Shown here one piece after another: positions 33,983-41,614 of a stretch of DNA of 64,000 nt; position 1 is the stretch's first letter, and each line of letters starts with the position of its first letter. Under the pieces are notes generated by a model that was given only the letters and a program-made list of their open reading frames with translations, had not been told where the DNA came from and did not search any database. Source of the DNA: JAPPOI01 sp028818055 (GTDB lineage Bacteria > Pseudomonadota > Alphaproteobacteria > Rhodobacterales > Rhodobacteraceae); the NCBI GenBank assembly GCA_965267405.1, contig OZ253954.1:372001-436000 (forward strand). Direction: 5' to 3'. Position numbers and translations under genes: made by a program.

Positions 33983-34212
33983 TGCCACGACCGGTCAAAC
34001 ATTCGTTGACGTTAAAGGGCCATCGAACGTCTGTCAGTCTGGAAGATGCATTTTGGAAAGAATTCAAGGCAATTGCAGAACGCGATGGGCGTGCGATCAA
34101 CGATTTGGCGGCCGAAATCGATGAAGCGCGCGGACTGGATGCGGGCCTTGCGTCGGCAATTCGCGTATACGTCCTTGAAGACTTGAAAAAACGCGCAGCG
34201 CCAGCCGACTGA
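33982..34212 (+). CDS. Ribbon-helix-helix domain protein
   Basis: A 76-residue protein of the RHH_4 type: HSLTLKGHRTSVSLEDAFWKEF forms the strand and first helix and RDGRAINDLAAEID the second. The ribbon strand sequence (GHRTSVSLE) suggests DNA binding as a dimer. TGATG coupling to the DUF4169 gene. It might regulate its own fumC operon, which is inference. Confidence 0.8.
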   Translation: MPRPVKHSLTLKGHRTSVSLEDAFWKEFKAIAERDGRAINDLAAEIDEARGLDAGLASAIRVYVLEDLKKRAAPAD

Positions 34213-34228
34213 CGCCCACTCGGATCGG

Positions 34229-34390
34229 TTATTGCAGGCGCGAACGCGTATTTAGCACATCGGAAAACAACACGCGCAGCTCGTCAACATTGCACGCGTC
34301 TTGCTGCGTTTCGGCAGCTTCCCCAAATTCCTCTGTATCTGCTGCCATCTTTGCAAGTTCACCAAGACCAGCGATGATCAGTTCCAACAT
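34229..34390 (-). CDS. Small hypothetical protein (53 aa)
   Basis: MLELIIAGLGELAKMAADTE begins a 53-residue acidic, Ala-rich chain with one Cys. The start at 34390 has an excellent GGAGGGGG ribosome-binding site six bases upstream, which is the main reason to believe it. It is convergent with the ribbon-helix-helix gene. No family recognised. Confidence 0.5.
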   Translation of the reverse strand: MLELIIAGLGELAKMAADTEEFGEAAETQQDACNVDELRVLFSDVLNTRSRLQ

Positions 34391-34690
34391 TTTGCCCCCT
34401 CCGGCGTTTGATGTCCGGTATGTGCGCGATGGAAATCTGGCCATCTACGGGGAAACTGCTGTGGTGATCGTCACATCTGCAGTCATGCGCAAAACAATTA
34501 TAACACACTGATTTTTATTGATAAATTAATTGGCCCGGTCATAGCTTGACGATTTGACGTGGCGTCGCTTTTTCCGTAGGCGAAAATTAATCTGCGACAA
34601 TCAATTCGTTTAACCCCGACTGTTCGTGTTTACCAAACAAATCCGGTCATGTGCATGATGTGAAAGACCGCTTTTGCGCCGTTTTGCGTT
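34391..34690. other. 300-base gap without a supported gene
   Basis: Contains an AT-rich stretch around 34500-34530 likely to include the promoter of the 53-residue gene. No convincing reading frame, RNA or terminator seen. Confidence 0.4.
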
Positions 34691-36034
34691 TTATGACGCG
34701 CCAGAGCTTTTTCTTGTGGCATTCAAAAAGATCCCATCTTTGGATCGCACAGTCAGATGCGCGACCGGGACAGGCGTATCCAACACGTCAAATGAGAAGT
34801 CGTTCATCAAACACGACAGGATTACTGCGCCCTCTGCCATTGCAAAACCAGCCCCCGGGCACACGCGAGGTCCTGTGGAAAATGGAATGTAGGCATCTCT
34901 GCTTTGCGAACGCCCCGCTTCTGTGGTCCAACGCGCAGGATCGAAAACGTCTGGATCGTCCCAAATCCGGGTGTGCCTGTGCAAATGCCATGGCGAGACA
35001 ACAATCTGACTTCCCCGCGGAACATCCCGTTTGCGCATGACTTCGTCTTTGACCGCCTCGCGCACAAACATGGGCACAGGGGGATAAAGCCGAAGCGTTT
35101 CGCGCAGCACGTTCCTTGTGATTGGCATCTGGGAAAGATTTGCGAATGTTGGTTTGCTATGGAAGGCCGCGGCTTCCTCGGAAACTTTGGCGCCCCATTC
35201 TGGCGCCGCTGCCAGAAGCCATAGCGCCCAGCCAAGAAGCGCCGCGCTTGTTTCGTGGCCTGCAAGAAAGAATATCGCGACCTGATCGATCATCTCATCC
35301 CGGTCAAACGAGTGTCCGGTCTCGGGATCAGCCGTCGTCATGATCTTGGTTGCCAAATCATCGGGAGCGGTTCCGTCAGCGATGGCATTGGCGCGCGCGT
35401 CCACCAGTTCCGACACAAGGGTACGCAACTCTCCCGCCGCCCGACGAACATTCTTGCGGTGCAGCCCGGGCAACCTGGGAAACAGAGCCGAAACATTTGC
35501 AATCGGCTGCGCCCGCTGAAAGTTTCGAAACGCCTTGTAGGTTTTTGTCGCGAGTTCATCGTCAATCGGGATCGAAAACAAACTTCGAAAAATGACGTCA
35601 GCTGTTACATGGCTAGACATGGCCTCGACATCGAAGCGGCCTTCCGGCAGGCGCTTAGCCGCTGCCAAGCCAGCCTCCAGCATCGATGCGAAACTGTCTT
35701 TGATACGCCCGCCCTCAAACGCCGGATCGATAATTCGTCGTTGCTGTGCCCACGTTTCGCCATTGGTCACGAAAACAGATTGTCCCAAAAGTGGGCGCAA
35801 ACCTGCGGTAACCCGCGAAGATTTCGGAAAATCAACTGGGCGCTCTGTCAAAACAGTTTTCACAAGGTCAGGCTGGTTCACCAAATACGACCTGAAAAAC
35901 GGGGTTTTAAATTCCGCCATCCACGCCCGATAGAGATGTTCGGGCTGGGCAGACAGGATGTCCTTGCGGAAAAGTCTCCAGTATCGCCAAAGCGAGACCT
36001 TGCCCGCCCGACCCACTGGCTTCGGCGCAATCAT
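34691..36034 (-). CDS. Cytochrome P450
   Basis: A 447-residue soluble bacterial P450, heme-thiolate monooxygenase. The I-helix oxygen-activation motif is FFLAGHETSAALL, the K-helix ExxR is RETLRLYPPVPMF, and the heme-cysteine loop is FSTGPRVCPGAGFAMAEG. PWHLHRHTRIWDDPDVFDPARW is the usual meander (shown in parts: HLHRHTRIW, DPDVFDPARW). Substrate cannot be inferred. Its ATG overlaps the stop of the upstream membrane hydrolase gene (ATGA), so the two are co-translated. No ferredoxin or ferredoxin reductase is adjacent. Confidence 0.93.
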   Translation of the reverse strand: MIAPKPVGRAGKVSLWRYWRLFRKDILSAQPEHLYRAWMAEFKTPFFRSYLVNQPDLVKTVLTERPVDFPKSSRVTAGLRPLLGQSVFVTNGETWAQQRRIIDPAFEGGRIKDSFASMLEAGLAAAKRLPEGRFDVEAMSSHVTADVIFRSLFSIPIDDELATKTYKAFRNFQRAQPIANVSALFPRLPGLHRKNVRRAAGELRTLVSELVDARANAIADGTAPDDLATKIMTTADPETGHSFDRDEMIDQVAIFFLAGHETSAALLGWALWLLAAAPEWGAKVSEEAAAFHSKPTFANLSQMPITRNVLRETLRLYPPVPMFVREAVKDEVMRKRDVPRGSQIVVSPWHLHRHTRIWDDPDVFDPARWTTEAGRSQSRDAYIPFSTGPRVCPGAGFAMAEGAVILSCLMNDFSFDVLDTPVPVAHLTVRSKDGIFLNATRKSSGAS

Positions 36035-37299
36035 GCGACCATTGAAGTGAATTTCGAGGCAACGACATCAATTCGTTGCCCGGACGATTGCCGCTCGCCA
36101 AAGCGTGCTTTCAATGTGGTAGGACCAGCGGTGATTTTGAAATAGTCGTAGTCACCCGGTTGATCGAACGCGCATAGATATTGGAAATGCAGACGGAAAA
36201 ACCGCCATTTCATGCTTTCTCGCAGCTCATCGCTCAATGTATTCGAGAACGCCGCAGACATGATGATGGGCCAGCGTTGCCCTTTTCCTGGCGCAACTCC
36301 CGATACAGACACGGGGTCAGTCAAAGCAAACGAACACCCGTCTCCGGGCGCTGAAACGTCCAGCCAGGCGACCTGATCTGACACGGATACGTCATGGAGA
36401 TCACGTCGCAGTCGTTTGGCGTCCGGTAGAAAGCTGACCATGGGGATCGCTTGTCCGAGTGTAAGAAGAGACAGCGCCGGACCTTCGTGGCCCAGTTCTT
36501 GATTTCGCAGGATATCGGCAACCACCGAAACGGCCATATGCGCCCCTGAACTGTGCCCAACGATCAAAACCTCATCAACATCTTCGTCACGCAAGGCGGC
36601 TTCGATGCGATGGCGGAATTCGTGCAAACGGGCTTCGATTTCGTCCGGGTATGCGCCATTCTTTGACGCGGTGTACGCAAAGTCGTTCATCAAATAATAC
36701 GCGAAAGTTTTTCCATCGAGTGATTTGAACCACTTCAAAATCAAGTAGGCGAACCCCAGAAACAAGCCCCACGACACGACACTCAGCATCGTAGCAGCCA
36801 CCCCGGATACACTTGCGCCAACAAAGCCGGCAATCAACGACGCACCCCACTCAAGTGTGCCCGTTGCAATGCCAGCAACCAAAAGCGCGGCCATCAATTG
36901 TGCCAGTAACATCACTACCGGATACAACGCTGCAATCACGGGGCCTTTGCGCAGCCACGTAAGCCTTCGAAACGTACCGGTAGAAAAATAGGTCCACGAC
37001 GTCTTAGCCAAAGAAAAATATGTTCCGATGATGCCCGTTGACATCGAGCTTCGGACCAGATCGCTCCACACAAGAACATCTATCCGAGAAAGCGTTTTTC
37101 CGCCTTCGATACGCGACCGAACGAGCCAACCGGTATCAGAGGATCCAGGCTTCTGTTCGATCTGATACCCGGATAACAAGGCCTGCTTGCGGCTTTCTTT
37201 GCGATAAAGCTCGCGATAGCGGCGGGGCGGAAATGGGTCGTAGCCGGGAATGTAAAAAACCCGGCGCTTAGCCACTTGCGATGTGCCCCGGATTGTCAT
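36031..37299 (-). CDS. Membrane protein with alpha/beta-hydrolase (GxSxG) domain
   Basis: A 422-residue protein, coupled to the P450. An N-terminal soluble part starts with RRVFYIPGYDPFPPRRYRELY, a strand and loop resembling an alpha/beta-hydrolase oxyanion region. Two or three hydrophobic helices occupy about residues 118-145 and 152-190. The nucleophile elbow GHSSGAHMAVSVV gives Ser250 in GxSxG, on strand VDEVLIVGHSSG. An acid and a His later in the chain (DQVAWLDVSAPGDG, LRLHFQYL region) could complete a triad but I cannot fix them. It looks like a membrane-anchored lipase/esterase acting before or after the P450. Confidence 0.75.
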   Translation of the reverse strand: MTIRGTSQVAKRRVFYIPGYDPFPPRRYRELYRKESRKQALLSGYQIEQKPGSSDTGWLVRSRIEGGKTLSRIDVLVWSDLVRSSMSTGIIGTYFSLAKTSWTYFSTGTFRRLTWLRKGPVIAALYPVVMLLAQLMAALLVAGIATGTLEWGASLIAGFVGASVSGVAATMLSVVSWGLFLGFAYLILKWFKSLDGKTFAYYLMNDFAYTASKNGAYPDEIEARLHEFRHRIEAALRDEDVDEVLIVGHSSGAHMAVSVVADILRNQELGHEGPALSLLTLGQAIPMVSFLPDAKRLRRDLHDVSVSDQVAWLDVSAPGDGCSFALTDPVSVSGVAPGKGQRWPIIMSAAFSNTLSDELRESMKWRFFRLHFQYLCAFDQPGDYDYFKITAGPTTLKARFGERQSSGQRIDVVASKFTSMVA

Positions 37300-37401
37300 T
37301 CCGAGATATTAACGCAGAGAGTTCCGTGCGAGAAGCCTAAGTTGCTTAAGTTTTTTGGAATGTCCCAAGTCACGGACCGGCGGGAAACAATAGCCTGGCT
37401 A

Positions 37402-38157
37402 TTATCCGAATGTTTGCAAAACTGGGAATTGCTCGTTCAACCACCAACTGAAGTCGGTGAATTTTCCGGTCAGCATCAATAGACCGACCGTCCACAGTAA
37501 AAGGCCCATGATACGCTCGATTCGCTCCATGTGGCGCTTCATCCAGTTCATCAGACCAGTCATTCGTGGAAAGAACGCCGCAACAAGCAGGAAAGGAATA
37601 CCGAGCCCAAGAGCATAGGCACCCAACAGAGTGGTGCCACGGGCCACATCAGCTTCGCTGGCGGCTATAGACAAGATGGCACCAAGGATCGGACCAATGC
37701 AGGGTGTCCACCCAAATGCAAAGGCAAGTCCCAGGATATAGGCGCCAAAGCCCGACCCTCCGCGATCGCCAGCGTCGACACGGAGTTCACGGTCCATGAA
37801 ACCAATGCGGTAGATCCCAAGGAAATGGGCTCCAAAGATCATAATAACGATGCCCGCCCCGGCGACGAACCAATCCTGATTGGTCAGGAAAAACCGACCA
37901 AATGCAGAAGCAGTGAACCCAAGGATCAGGAATACAGTTGAAAGGCCCAGTACAAAGAAGAACGCTGAGAAAAGCGCCCTTCGACGTTTTGTAGCCTCAG
38001 CTTCTTGCATCTCTGTGACTGTGATGCCGCTCATGTAGGCGATATACGGAGGCACAATGGGAAGGACACACGGGCTCAGAAACGACAGAACGCCCGCCAT
38101 CATCGCAATCATCATCGCGGGCAGCAAAGAGGCGTCAAAAATGTCGAAACCAAACAT
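37402..38157 (-). CDS. ccdA: Cytochrome c biogenesis protein CcdA
   Basis: A 251-residue, six-helix membrane protein that passes reducing power from cytoplasmic thioredoxin to periplasmic thiol proteins for cytochrome c maturation. The redox cysteines lie in GVLSFLSPCVLPIVPPYI and AFGWTPCIGPILGAILS, the standard CcdA positions. AQ no DsbD fusion: the periplasmic domains of DsbD are absent. It is divergent from the TusA-like gene. Confidence 0.93.
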   Translation of the reverse strand: MFGFDIFDASLLPAMMIAMMAGVLSFLSPCVLPIVPPYIAYMSGITVTEMQEAEATKRRRALFSAFFFVLGLSTVFLILGFTASAFGRFFLTNQDWFVAGAGIVIMIFGAHFLGIYRIGFMDRELRVDAGDRGGSGFGAYILGLAFAFGWTPCIGPILGAILSIAASEADVARGTTLLGAYALGLGIPFLLVAAFFPRMTGLMNWMKRHMERIERIMGLLLWTVGLLMLTGKFTDFSWWLNEQFPVLQTFG

Positions 38158-38265
38158 GGCATCTCCTCAGTCCCATTGATTTATGCAAGTTTTTCGACTT
38201 CGTCACTGCACAAACCAGTCACATCTCGGTGGACAAATTGTAACATCCGACCTAGCGATGGCGTC

Positions 38266-38493
38266 ATGGACATCGCCGAAGAACTTGATGCAACAGGGCT
38301 TTTGTGCCCCTTACCAGTGCTAAAAGCTGCGAAACGTCTTCGCGCGCTGCCCAGCGGTGCTGTATTGCGGGTTCTCGCGGATGACCCGGCTGCGATCGTA
38401 GATATCCCCCATTTTTGCCACGAACAGGGGCACGAGCTTCTATCGCAATCGGACGACAGTGGCACCCAGACCTATCTGATCCGGCGCCACTGA
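38266..38493 (+). CDS. TusA/SirA-family sulfur carrier protein
   Basis: A 75-residue protein with DATGLLCPLPVLKAAKRL, in which CPLP carries the persulfide-forming Cys of the TusA family, then GAVLRVLADDPAAIVDIPHFC and a C-terminal QTYLIRR strand. The usual EELDATGL lead supports ATG 38266. A second Cys in HFCHEQGHEL is a variant position. Could act in tRNA thiolation or other sulfur relay; not decidable. Confidence 0.85.
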   Translation: MDIAEELDATGLLCPLPVLKAAKRLRALPSGAVLRVLADDPAAIVDIPHFCHEQGHELLSQSDDSGTQTYLIRRH

Positions 38494-38500
38494 CTTTGTC

Positions 38501-41125
38501 TTAAGATCGCCCGACTGACCACCAACCACGACGACGTGGTTTCGAACTGTCGTCGCTTGCCTGAGCTTCATCCGCCATTGCGACAGCAACAGCTTCGGCA
38601 GCCACCGGTTCGGCGACTTTGGTTTCTTCGGTGCTGGCTGCGGCCGCCTGAGGTTCGGCCACTGCTTCACCCGCGGCCTTTGGAGCTTCATCGTCCGATT
38701 TCTTTTTCCGACGCCGTGGAGCGGCCTTCTTTTTCTTCGGCTTCTCTTCAGCTGCTTCGGCCGGCTCTTCCGAGCTTGCCGCAGTTTCACTAGACGCTTC
38801 TTCCGTCACAGCTTCGTCTGCTTTGGCGTCTGCCGCTTCAGGTTCTTTTTTCTTGCGACGACGCGTGCGTTTCTTCGGTTTTTCTTCGGCCTCTGGCTTG
38901 GCCTCCTCGGCTTCGGCAACACTTTCGTCTGTTGATGCCTCTTCCTGAGTTTCTTCCGAAGCTTCACCCTCTGTCACTTCACCGGTGTCAGCCTGTGCCT
39001 CGGCGTCGCGACCACCACCACGGCGCCGACGACGCCGGCGACGGCGACGCTTGGGCTTGTCTTCGCTGGTGTCCTCTTCGACTTCCTGCTTCGTCTCCTC
39101 CGCGAGCTCTTCTTCGATCTCAGCCATCAAGGCAGGATCAACAGAAACAACTGGTGCGGACGTATCTATGACACGCGTCGCGGTCTTGAATTTCTCGATC
39201 GAAAAGTCCGGCGAGATCAGGAATGGATCAGCTTCGATCCGCACGGACATCCCGTAGCGCGCTTCGATCTGTGCAATATGTTCCCGCTTTTGGTTCACCA
39301 AGAAGTTCACGATCTGGACCGGTGCCTTCACCAACACTTCACGTGAACGACGGCGAACACCCTCTTCCTCCAGCTGGCGCAGGATGGTCAGTCCAAGACT
39401 GTCGTCAGAGCGGATCAGGCCAGTGCCATGGCACGATGGACAAGGTTGTGTGGTCGCCTCAAGCATTCCCGGGCGCAAACGTTGCCGTGACATCTCCATC
39501 AGACCAAAACCAGAAATCCGGCCAACCTGAATGCGGGCACGGTCTGTTTTCAGCTTTTCCTTCAGGCGCTTCTCGACAGCAGAGTTGTTCTTCCGCTCTT
39601 CCATATCGATGAAGTCGATCACGATCAGTCCTGCCAAGTCGCGCAAACGCAACTGACGGGCAACCTCCTCAGCGGCCTCAAGATTGGTCTTGAGAGCCGT
39701 CTCTTCGATCGAGCCCTCTTTCGTCGCTTTACCCGAGTTCACGTCAATCGCGACCAATGCTTCGGTCACTCCAATGACGATGTATCCGCCGGATTTCAGC
39801 TGAACCGTCGGATTGAACATACCCGCCAGATAACTTTCGACCTGATAGCGCGCGAAAAGTGGCATCGGATCAGCGTAGAGTTTCACGTTCTTGGCGTGGC
39901 TCGGCATGATCATTTTCATGAAGTCTTTGGCCGTGCGGTATCCCACCTCGCCTTCGACCAGAACCTCATCAATCTCACGGCTGTAAAGATCACGGATCGA
40001 TCGTTTGATGAGATTGCCTTCTTCATAGATCTTCGCTGGAGCAATTGAATTCAGCGTCAACTCGCGAATTTGCTCCCACATCCTCTGAAGGTATTCATAG
40101 TCGCGCTTGATCTCGGTCTTTGTGCGTTTTGCACCAGCGGTCCGGATGATCAGTCCTGCGCCCTTCGGCACATCAATTTCGTCGGCGATGTCTTTGAGTT
40201 TCTTGCGATCTGACGCGTTGGTAATCTTGCGGCTGATGCCACCACCACGTGCGGTGTTGGGCATCAAGACGCAATAGCGACCAGCCAGCGAAAGGTATGT
40301 GGTCAGCGCCGCGCCTTTGTTCCCACGCTCTTCCTTGACCACTTGGACCAGCAGAACTTGACGGACTTTGATCACTTCCTGGATTTTGTAACGACGCGAG
40401 CGCTGCTTTCGAGGGCGTCGAATTTCGTCGGCCGTATCGTCATCAGCAACTTTCTCGATGCTCGCATCTTTTTCTGATGCCGACTCTGTGGGTTCGAATG
40501 ACCCACTTTCATCACCGTCGAAGTCGTCCGAAGGCGTATCCTCGTCATCGATATCCACGGTTTCCATACCAGGAATTTCGCGCGGCTCTTCAGTGGCAGC
40601 TTCCGCCGCGTCGACAGCTTCTTCTGCTTTTTCTTCCGCTTTGGCGTCGGTCACTTCTGACACCGCCGGTTCAGCCTCGTCAGGGCTCTCAACGGGTTCC
40701 TCTGACGCTTCGACTTTCTCCTCGACCTCGGCGGTTACGGTCTCATCCGAAGTTTCTACGGCTTGAGCTTTCGATTTACTGCGCCGACGCCGGCGTTTCG
40801 GTTTCTCGCGCTCTTCTTCAGCCGCCTCTTCTTCCGCGATCGCCATTTCTTCGGCGATCAGAGCTTCCCGGTCGGCGACGGGTATCTGGTAATAGTCGGG
40901 GTGAATTTCCGAAAACGCGAGGAACCCATGACGGTTTCCTCCGTAATCCACAAACGCCGCCTGAAGCGACGGCTCAACCCGAGTTACCTTTGCGAGATAG
41001 ATATTTCCGGCAAGTTGCCGTTTATTTTCGGATTCAAAGTCAAATTCCTCAACCTTGTTTCCGTCCAGAACGACCACGCGTGTCTCTTCGACATGCGTGG
41101 CGTCGATAAGCATTTTCTTTGACAT
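38501..41125 (-). CDS. rne: Ribonuclease E
   Basis: Endonuclease that starts mRNA decay and rRNA/tRNA processing. The 874 residues start MSKKMLIDATHVEETRVVVL. The S1 domain is split by an insertion of about 170 acidic and basic residues (from IAEEEAAEEEREKPKRRRRR to EIRRPRKQRSRRY), a known alphaproteobacterial trait. The catalytic core has AIDVNSGKAT and LAGLIVIDFIDM with the metal-binding Asp residues, then the zinc-link CPSCHGTGLI. The last 280 residues are low-complexity scaffold: runs of Arg (KRRRRRRRRRRGG) alternating with Glu/Ala repeats. ATG 41125 is chosen over 41191 on family grounds. Gene ends eight bases from the TusA-like gene. Confidence 0.96.
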   Translation of the reverse strand: MSKKMLIDATHVEETRVVVLDGNKVEEFDFESENKRQLAGNIYLAKVTRVEPSLQAAFVDYGGNRHGFLAFSEIHPDYYQIPVADREALIAEEMAIAEEEAAEEEREKPKRRRRRSKSKAQAVETSDETVTAEVEEKVEASEEPVESPDEAEPAVSEVTDAKAEEKAEEAVDAAEAATEEPREIPGMETVDIDDEDTPSDDFDGDESGSFEPTESASEKDASIEKVADDDTADEIRRPRKQRSRRYKIQEVIKVRQVLLVQVVKEERGNKGAALTTYLSLAGRYCVLMPNTARGGGISRKITNASDRKKLKDIADEIDVPKGAGLIIRTAGAKRTKTEIKRDYEYLQRMWEQIRELTLNSIAPAKIYEEGNLIKRSIRDLYSREIDEVLVEGEVGYRTAKDFMKMIMPSHAKNVKLYADPMPLFARYQVESYLAGMFNPTVQLKSGGYIVIGVTEALVAIDVNSGKATKEGSIEETALKTNLEAAEEVARQLRLRDLAGLIVIDFIDMEERKNNSAVEKRLKEKLKTDRARIQVGRISGFGLMEMSRQRLRPGMLEATTQPCPSCHGTGLIRSDDSLGLTILRQLEEEGVRRRSREVLVKAPVQIVNFLVNQKREHIAQIEARYGMSVRIEADPFLISPDFSIEKFKTATRVIDTSAPVVSVDPALMAEIEEELAEETKQEVEEDTSEDKPKRRRRRRRRRRGGGRDAEAQADTGEVTEGEASEETQEEASTDESVAEAEEAKPEAEEKPKKRTRRRKKKEPEAADAKADEAVTEEASSETAASSEEPAEAAEEKPKKKKAAPRRRKKKSDDEAPKAAGEAVAEPQAAAASTEETKVAEPVAAEAVAVAMADEAQASDDSSKPRRRGWWSVGRS

Positions 41126-41614
41126 TTGGGCTTTCCGCGCAAACTTCGCCCACCCCAGCTTTCGCCAGAGCCAGAGGAATATTTGCGACACTTGTAAGCG
41201 ATGCGATGCCTCACAGGCATACGGCGCCGATCACATTGGACCGGGGGAAATTCACAACTTTCCCACGCGCGGCTCATCGCGGTTCTTCTCCGACGCCCCT
41301 GGTGGAGAGGCGCCCGTTCATGGCCCGGGCATCTGCAAAAAGCGCGCCGCGGGCAATTCCAATGCGGTCCCGATGGACCAAGGTCGGACCAGTTCACCAC
41401 TTTCAGGCGTTAACATACTGGAACGACTAGACTTTTCTCTCAGGCGCCGTCGGCACTCGACCAACCCGCCTTATCAGTCAACATAAGGGGTGAGTTGCGC
41501 GAATTACAATGGCTAATTCGACCTGCGACTGAATTGCACTTCTATCTGGGACAAATACTCCGGGGGTCTGGGGGCAGAGCCCCCGGCCGGTTGTTCCGTC
41601 ACTTCCCGTCAAAA
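41126..41614. other. 489-base region between rne and dctD (probable rne leader)
   Basis: No reading frame here has coding character. It probably contains the rne promoter and a long 5' untranslated leader; RNase E messages often have long leaders through which the enzyme controls its own level. The right end holds the GC-rich hairpin at 41561-41588. Confidence 0.5.
41561..41588. repeat. GC-rich hairpin after dctD (Rhodobacterales gene-end repeat)
   Basis: GGGGGC (41570-41575), loop AGA, GCCCCC (41579-41584), with CGGGGG on the far side giving an alternative pairing with CCCCCGG. On the minus strand this reads GGGGGCTCTGCCCCC then AGACCCCCGGAG. I recognise this string as a repeat common at gene ends in Rhodobacterales genomes; only one copy is in this window. 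It may end dctD transcription. Confidence 0.6.

Noticed and set aside
35255..36145. 296-codon plus-strand open frame opposite the P450
   Set aside because: P450 motifs fix the minus strand as coding; this frame has no supported start.
37300..37401. Terminator or small RNA between the hydrolase gene and ccdA
   Set aside because: A TTAAG repeat with T-run is visible, but the stem is too short to support a call.
38005..38265. Longer N-terminal extension of the TusA-like gene
   Set aside because: It would overlap the divergent ccdA start region; the family N-terminus is reached from ATG 38266.
38501..39100. Repetitive region suggesting a CRISPR or tandem array
   Set aside because: The repetition is codon-level (Arg and Glu/Ala runs in the RNase E tail) with no constant repeat-spacer spacing.
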